DNA of 10,693 nucleotides from the NCBI GenBank assembly GCA_934378025.1, contig CAKRPM010000024.1, positions 1 through 10,693 of the forward strand, given 5' to 3'. A model generated the notes under the pieces. The model saw only the letters and a program-made list of their open reading frames with translations, was not told the DNA's origin and searched no databases. Below, in pieces: positions 6,098 through 10,693 of this stretch. This stretch comes from an uncultured Eubacteriales bacterium (GTDB taxonomy: Bacteria; Bacillota; Clostridia; Oscillospirales; QAKW01). The translations under genes were made by a program, and so were the position numbers. Within the stretch, counting starts at the first letter, position 1; each line of letters starts with the position of its first letter.

Positions 6098-7979
6098 CGA
6101 AACACAAATCCAAGTCTTAGAAGGACTGGAAGCCGTGCGAAAAAGACCGGGCATGTACATAGGCTCCACATCCGTAAAAGGACTGCACCACTTGGTGTAC
6201 GAAATTGTGGATAATGCCATTGACGAGGCAATGGCAGGATATTGTAAAGAAATAAAAGTTAGGATTATGCCCGGCAATATCATTGAGGTATGTGATGACG
6301 GCCGCGGTATTCCGATCGGAATTCACCCAAAGATGGGAATTCCCGCGGTGGAGGTAGTCTTTACCGTATTGCATGCCGGCGGAAAATTCGGCGGCGGCGG
6401 ATATAAGGTGTCGGGCGGTCTTCACGGTGTGGGCGCCAGTGTTGTAAACGCACTCAGCGAATGGCTGGAAGTGGAGGTTTCCAATGGGGAACACGTATAC
6501 TATCAGCGCTATGAACGCGGAAAATCCACCGGCCCGTTAAAGGTCATTCGCGATACCGATCAAAAAGGAACCACAGTTCGTTTTTATGCGGATCATGAAA
6601 TTTTTGAAACGCTTGATTATGACTATGACACGCTGTTGACCCGGCTGCGCGAGCAGGCATTTTTGAATGCCGGACTGAAAATTACATTTTCCGATGAACG
6701 CGACGCGGAAAATATCCGCAAAAAGGAACTGCATTTTGAAGGCGGCGTCAAAAGCTTTGTGGAATACCTCAATAAAAGCAAAGATCCGATTCAAGAAGAT
6801 ATTATTTATCTTAACGGTTCGAAAAATACCTGCACGGTGGAAATTGCCATGCAGTATACCTCCCATTATGACGAAAATATTTTGTCCTTTGCCAACGACA
6901 TTCGTACCGTGGACGGCGGTACGCATGAGGTCGGATTTAAAAGCGCTTTGACAAGAATTATGAACGGTTATGCCCATGCGCGCAATTTTTTGAAGGATAA
7001 TGAAAAATTGTCGGCGGAAGATGTGCGGGAAGGGTTAACTGTGGTTCTTTCCGTAAAAGTGGAAGAAGCGGAATTTGAGGGGCAAACCAAAACCAAACTC
7101 GGCAACAGCGAAGTCAGCGGTATCGTCAGTGCCGTTATGAATGAACAGCTGCGTGATTATTTGGAGGAAAATCCGAAAATCGCCAAACTGATTATCGAAA
7201 AAGCACTGTTAGCCTCGCGCACGAGAGAAGCGGTTCGTAAAGCAAGAGAAACCAGCAGAAAGAGTGCGCTGTCCTCCGGCATGAGTCTTCCCGGAAAACT
7301 GGCGGATTGTCAGATGAAAGATTCTGAAATTACCGAAATCTATATTGTCGAGGGTGACTCTGCGGGCGGCTCCGCAAAGCAGGGGCGCGATCGCAGATTT
7401 CAAGCGATTTTACCGCTGTGGGGCAAAATGCTGAACGTTGAAAAAGCGAGACTGGACAAGGTCTATAATAATGAAAAGCTGCTGCCGGTGATCACTGCGC
7501 TCGGCACCAACATCGGAGAAGATTTTACACTGGAAAAATTACGCTACGGAAAAATTATCATTATGGCCGATGCCGATGTTGACGGTTCTCACATTCGAAC
7601 GCTGCTGCTGACATTTTTCTTCCGTTTTATGCGGCCGCTCATCGAAGAGGGACATATTTATCTGGCGCAACCGCCTCTGTTTAAACTGACAAAAGGAAAA
7701 GTTGTAAACTATGCCTACAGTGACGAACAGAGAGATCAACTGAACGCCGAAATGGGCGGCGGCGCATTGATTGCCCGTTATAAAGGTCTCGGTGAAATGA
7801 ATCCGGAGCAGCTGTGGGAAACCACCATGGATCCGCGCCGCAGAACCATCATTCGCGTGACCATGGAGGACGCCATGCAGGCGGACGAAATTTTCTCCAT
7901 TTTGATGGGGGATAAAGTGGAACCGAGAAAAGAATTTATTGAAACCAATGCACAATATGTGCAAAATCTGGATATTTAA
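6075..7979 (+). CDS. gyrB: DNA gyrase subunit B
   Basis: GyrB provides the ATPase of gyrase, the A2B2 enzyme that puts negative supercoils into DNA ahead of forks. The 634-residue product has the GHKL ATPase domain (E43 and N47 in [12 protein letters not shown]74 in CDDGRGIP, the GGLHGVG loop 114-120), the transducer domain with QTKTKLGN (337-344), and the TOPRIM domain ([16 protein letters not shown]426; [11 protein letters not shown]499/D501/D503). It lacks the insertion of the E. coli protein, as usual in Bacillota. The start is the ATG at 6075, with AGGAGG at 6063-6068 six bases before it; the in-frame ATG at 6057 would put that site inside the gene. Trp449 stands where E. coli has Lys447, a quinolone-resistance-determining position. 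gyrA follows after 15 bases. Confidence 0.98.
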   Translation: MAQQHAYDETQIQVLEGLEAVRKRPGMYIGSTSVKGLHHLVYEIVDNAIDEAMAGYCKEIKVRIMPGNIIEVCDDGRGIPIGIHPKMGIPAVEVVFTVLHAGGKFGGGGYKVSGGLHGVGASVVNALSEWLEVEVSNGEHVYYQRYERGKSTGPLKVIRDTDQKGTTVRFYADHEIFETLDYDYDTLLTRLREQAFLNAGLKITFSDERDAENIRKKELHFEGGVKSFVEYLNKSKDPIQEDIIYLNGSKNTCTVEIAMQYTSHYDENILSFANDIRTVDGGTHEVGFKSALTRIMNGYAHARNFLKDNEKLSAEDVREGLTVVLSVKVEEAEFEGQTKTKLGNSEVSGIVSAVMNEQLRDYLEENPKIAKLIIEKALLASRTREAVRKARETSRKSALSSGMSLPGKLADCQMKDSEITEIYIVEGDSAGGSAKQGRDRRFQAILPLWGKMLNVEKARLDKVYNNEKLLPVITALGTNIGEDFTLEKLRYGKIIIMADADVDGSHIRTLLLTFFFRFMRPLIEEGHIYLAQPPLFKLTKGKVVNYAYSDEQRDQLNAEMGGGALIARYKGLGEMNPEQLWETTMDPRRRTIIRVTMEDAMQADEIFSILMGDKVEPRKEFIETNAQYVQNLDI

Positions 7980-7994
7980 AGGAGGGAATGCAAA

Positions 7995-10505
7995 ATGAGT
8001 AAAAAAGCCGTTCCCAACGAAAAGAAAGAGCCCATCAGCTTCGAGGGACAAAAGCTGCTGGATTTGGATATCGTCAAAGAGGTAAAAAAAGCCTATCTTG
8101 ACTATTCCATGAGCGTTATCGTCGGCAGAGCGCTGCCGGATGTACGTGACGGATTAAAGCCCGTACACAGAAGAATTTTGTATACCATGTATGAAGCGGG
8201 ATTGACGCATGATAAACCGTATCGCAAATCCGCCACCACCGTCGGTGACGTGCTCGGTAAATATCACCCGCACGGAGACGCGTCTGTTTATGACGCCATG
8301 GTTCGCCTGGCGCAGGACTTTTCCCTGCGGTATCCGCTGGTAGAAGGGCAAGGAAACTTCGGAAGTATTGACGGCGATCCCCCGGCGGCTTATCGTTATA
8401 CCGAGGCACGCATGGAGCGCATGGCCATGGAAATGCTGACCGATATCAAAAAAGATACGGTTGATTTTATGCCGTCGTTCGATGATAAAGGCCAGGAGCC
8501 TACGGTACTGCCCTCTCGTTTCCCGAATCTTTTGGTAAACGGTTCGCAGGGCATTGCCGTCGGAATGGCAACCGACATGCCGCCGCACAATTTGCGTGAG
8601 GTCATTGACGGTATTATCGCTTTGATGGAAAACCCCGAAATGGATACCGATGAGATCATGCAATATATTAAAGGTCCGGATTTTCCGACCGGCGGTATTA
8701 TCATGGGGAAAAGCGGGATCCGCAAAGCCTACCAAACCGGACGCGGAAAAATTTATGTCCGCGCGAAAGCGGAAATTGAGGAGCACAAGGATCGATATCG
8801 TATTGTTGTTACCGAAATTCCGTACATGGTCCGTAAAGCCGCTTTAATCGAAAAAATCGCCGAAGAGGTAAAAAGCGATCGGATTCCGGGCATTTCCGAT
8901 ATTCGTGACGAATCCGATAAAGAAGGACTTCGGTTTATCATTGATTTAAAGCGGGAGGCAAATGCACAGGTCGTTTTAAATCAGTTGTACAAGTTTACCG
9001 ATATGCAGTCCACCTGTTCCATCATAAATTTGGCATTGGTGAACAATGTACCTAAGGTTTTGCCTTTAAAAGATATCATGCGCGAATATATTAAGCATCA
9101 GGAAAGTGTAATTCGCCGCAGAACGGAATTTGATATCAAAAAGGCAAAAGCCCGCGTTCATATTTTGGAGGGTCTGCTGAAAGCCATCGACTTTATCGAT
9201 GAGGTCATTAAAATTATCAAGAAAAGCAGCTCCATTCAAACTGCCAAAACCGCTTTGATGGAACGCTTTGAACTGACGGATATTCAGGCGCAGGCCATCG
9301 TGGATATGCGGTTGGGACAGTTGACCGGCTTGGAACGCGAAAAGCTGGAAAACGAACTGCAAGATTTACTGGCGAAGATTGCCGATTGGGAAGACATTCT
9401 GGCCAAGGAAAGCCGCGTTATAGAAATTATCAAAACCGATTTATTATCCATTAAAGAAAAATACGGCGACGACCGCCGTACGGAAATTACGATCGGTGAA
9501 ATCGGCATTGAGGACGAGGATCTGATCCCCGAGGCACAGAGCGTATTTACGCTGACGGAGGCCGGCTATATTAAACGTATGGCGACCAGCGAATACTCCG
9601 CGCAGCATCGCGGCGGCAAAGGCATTAAAGGCATGACCACCAAGGCGGAGGACATTGTAAAAGAAATGTTTGTGGCCTCGTCGCACGATTTGCTGCTGTT
9701 CTTTACCAACAAGGGCAGAGTGTACAAAATCAAAGGATATGAAATTCCGGAATGCTCCAGAATCAGCAAAGGCAGCAATATTGTCAATATTCTGCCCATT
9801 GAATCGGATGAAAAGGTCACCTCGATCATTCATATCAATAATTTTGAAAATGACAGCTATCTGTTAATGGCAACGCATAACGGTACCATTAAGAAAACCG
9901 CACTGCGCGATTACGCCAACATTCGCAAAACCGGCGTAATTGCCATTATTCTGGATGAGGGCGATCACCTGGTCGATGTGCGTCAAACGGCGGGCGATGA
10001 TACCATCATGCTGGCAACACATGAAGGAAAGGCCATTCGATTCAGCGAAAAAGACGCTCGACCGATGGGCAGAGTGACGCGCGGCGTACGCGGTATTTTG
10101 CTGGGGAAAGACGACTATGTAATCAGCATGGAAATTGTCGCACCGGATCAAAAATTCCTGACCATTACCGAAAACGGATACGGCAAACGGACGGATCCCG
10201 GCGAATATAAAGTACAGTCCAGAGGCGGCAAGGGTATTTCCAACTATGCGCTGTCTGCCAAAACCGGTTTGGTTGCGGCAGCAAAAATGGTGCATGAAGA
10301 GGATGATCTGCTTTTGATGACCAATACCGGTGTGATTATGCGGACCAGCGTGCATGAAATCAATGTTTTAGGCAGAAGCACGCAAGGCGTTATTGTCACC
10401 CGACTGAGTGAGGGCGTCAAAGTGATCGGAATTTCCAGAGTGGAAAAAGAAGAAGCACAAGAAGAGGAAGAACCGTCGGAGGCTTCGGAGCAAACCGAAC
10501 TTTAA
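7995..10505 (+). CDS. gyrA: DNA gyrase subunit A
   Basis: GyrA cuts and rejoins the gate DNA segment and wraps DNA on its C-terminal domain. The 836-residue protein has the winged-helix core with the catalytic tyrosine Y135 in AAYRYTEAR, the coiled-coil region (about 365-500) and a beta-pinwheel C-terminal domain. The GyrA box that marks gyrase rather than topoisomerase IV is QHRGGKG (537-543), and a similar QSRGGKG occurs at 741-747. The protein ends in an acidic tail (residues 817-836, mostly Glu). The quinolone region reads [10 protein letters not shown] (91-100), so the position of E. coli Ser83 is Ala96, while Asp100 is kept. A strong ribosome binding site AAAGGAGGG (7978-7986) precedes the ATG by 8 bases. 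It lies 15 bases after gyrB and is surely in the same transcript. Confidence 0.98.
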   Translation: MSKKAVPNEKKEPISFEGQKLLDLDIVKEVKKAYLDYSMSVIVGRALPDVRDGLKPVHRRILYTMYEAGLTHDKPYRKSATTVGDVLGKYHPHGDASVYDAMVRLAQDFSLRYPLVEGQGNFGSIDGDPPAAYRYTEARMERMAMEMLTDIKKDTVDFMPSFDDKGQEPTVLPSRFPNLLVNGSQGIAVGMATDMPPHNLREVIDGIIALMENPEMDTDEIMQYIKGPDFPTGGIIMGKSGIRKAYQTGRGKIYVRAKAEIEEHKDRYRIVVTEIPYMVRKAALIEKIAEEVKSDRIPGISDIRDESDKEGLRFIIDLKREANAQVVLNQLYKFTDMQSTCSIINLALVNNVPKVLPLKDIMREYIKHQESVIRRRTEFDIKKAKARVHILEGLLKAIDFIDEVIKIIKKSSSIQTAKTALMERFELTDIQAQAIVDMRLGQLTGLEREKLENELQDLLAKIADWEDILAKESRVIEIIKTDLLSIKEKYGDDRRTEITIGEIGIEDEDLIPEAQSVFTLTEAGYIKRMATSEYSAQHRGGKGIKGMTTKAEDIVKEMFVASSHDLLLFFTNKGRVYKIKGYEIPECSRISKGSNIVNILPIESDEKVTSIIHINNFENDSYLLMATHNGTIKKTALRDYANIRKTGVIAIILDEGDHLVDVRQTAGDDTIMLATHEGKAIRFSEKDARPMGRVTRGVRGILLGKDDYVISMEIVAPDQKFLTITENGYGKRTDPGEYKVQSRGGKGISNYALSAKTGLVAAAKMVHEEDDLLLMTNTGVIMRTSVHEINVLGRSTQGVIVTRLSEGVKVIGISRVEKEEAQEEEEPSEASEQTEL

Positions 10506-10543
10506 AATAAGAAAAAAGCGGTTACAGCACTCAAAAAAATTAT

Positions 10544-10580
10544 TGCGGCACACTTCATTTGGAGGTGTGCCGCAGTTTTA
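10544..10580 (+). terminator. Rho-independent terminator after gyrA
   Basis: A perfect 10-bp stem (TGCGGCACAC 10544-10553, GTGTGCCGCA 10565-10574) with an 11-base loop is followed by GTTTTA. On the minus strand the stem is followed by ATAATTTTTTTG, so it can act in both directions. It lies 39 bases after the gyrA stop. Confidence 0.87.
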
Positions 10581-10623
10581 TGCGCCAAACGAAAGCGTTA
10601 GAGAATTGCTTTGCACTGAACAA

Positions 10624-10640
10624 GTCCGTAAAAAACGGAC
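10624..10640. repeat. Small perfect hairpin between two terminators
   Basis: GTCCGT (10624-10629), a loop of five A, and ACGGAC (10635-10640) form a perfect 6-bp stem. There is no T-run next to it on the plus strand, so it is not an obvious terminator. Its role is unknown. Confidence 0.5.
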
Positions 10641-10654
10641 AATAGAAAAAAGAG

Positions 10655-10693
10655 CCCTCTTGATGTAAAATATACATCAGGAGGGAATTTTTA
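10655..10693. terminator. Strong bidirectional terminator hairpin at the right edge
   Basis: CCCTCTTGATGTA (10655-10667) pairs with TACATCAGGAGGG (10673-10685) in a 13-bp stem with one G-T pair and a 5-base loop. The plus-strand tail is AATTTTTA and is cut by the window end. On the minus strand the stem is followed by CTCTTTTTTCT, a good tail, which suggests that a leftward gene outside the window may converge on gyrA. Confidence 0.85.

Noticed and set aside
10580..10645. A 21-codon open frame between the two terminators
   Set aside because: The nearest GGAGG (10561-10565) is 14 bases away and partly inside the terminator hairpin, the product matches nothing known, and the frame runs through the small hairpin. 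Chance is the simpler view.
1..10693. Mobile elements, CRISPR arrays, tRNA or rRNA genes, prophage or defence genes
   Set aside because: No transposase, long terminal inverted repeats, spaced direct repeats or RNA gene signatures were seen; nearly all sequence is assigned to conserved housekeeping genes and the origin.

Overview
The window is the chromosomal replication-origin region of a low-to-moderate-GC Gram-positive bacterium (Bacillota, most likely class Clostridia). The evidence is the gene order rpmH / dnaA-dnaN-yaaA-recF-remB-gyrB-gyrA, strong AGGAGG ribosome binding sites, consensus sigma-A promoters, a single-chain GlyRS, a 634-residue GyrB without the enterobacterial insert, and an origin in the dnaA-dnaN gap with DnaA boxes followed by a DnaA-trio-like element. 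The genus cannot be fixed from the sequence alone.

Layout. On the left, reading leftward, are rpmH (20-154), an untracked 44-codon gene for ribosomal protein L34, and glyS (258-1640), glycyl-tRNA synthetase. At the extreme left edge rnpA may begin. A 164-bp divergent spacer (1641-1804) holds the glyS promoter, one DnaA box and the dnaA promoter. dnaA (1805-3160, TTG start) is followed by a 236-bp non-coding gap (3161-3396). This gap holds seven DnaA-box-like 9-mers and, next to the last of them, a C-rich step and six triplets fitting the DnaA-trio pattern; it is the probable unwinding site. Then come dnaN (3397-4518), yaaA (4511-4726), recF (4716-5822), remB (5807-6097), gyrB (6075-7979) and gyrA (7995-10505). 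Each gene from dnaN to gyrB overlaps the next by 8 to 23 bases. The last 188 bases hold no recognised gene but three hairpins, two of them terminator-like in both directions.

How it works together. DnaA binds the boxes and opens the DNA, and DnaN is the clamp for the polymerase. RecF repairs stalled or gapped forks, and GyrB/GyrA remove the supercoils made by replication. YaaA is a small S4 RNA-binding protein, and RemB is related to the biofilm matrix regulator RemA. All genes point away from the origin, so transcription runs with the forks on both sides.

Nothing here looks like a mobile element, CRISPR array, defence island or new multi-gene system. The points worth a second look are glyS standing between rpmH and dnaA with a very short leader and no T-box, the DnaA box between the two divergent promoters, the origin architecture with mostly non-consensus boxes, and gyrase residues at drug-contact positions that differ from E. 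coli and S. aureus.
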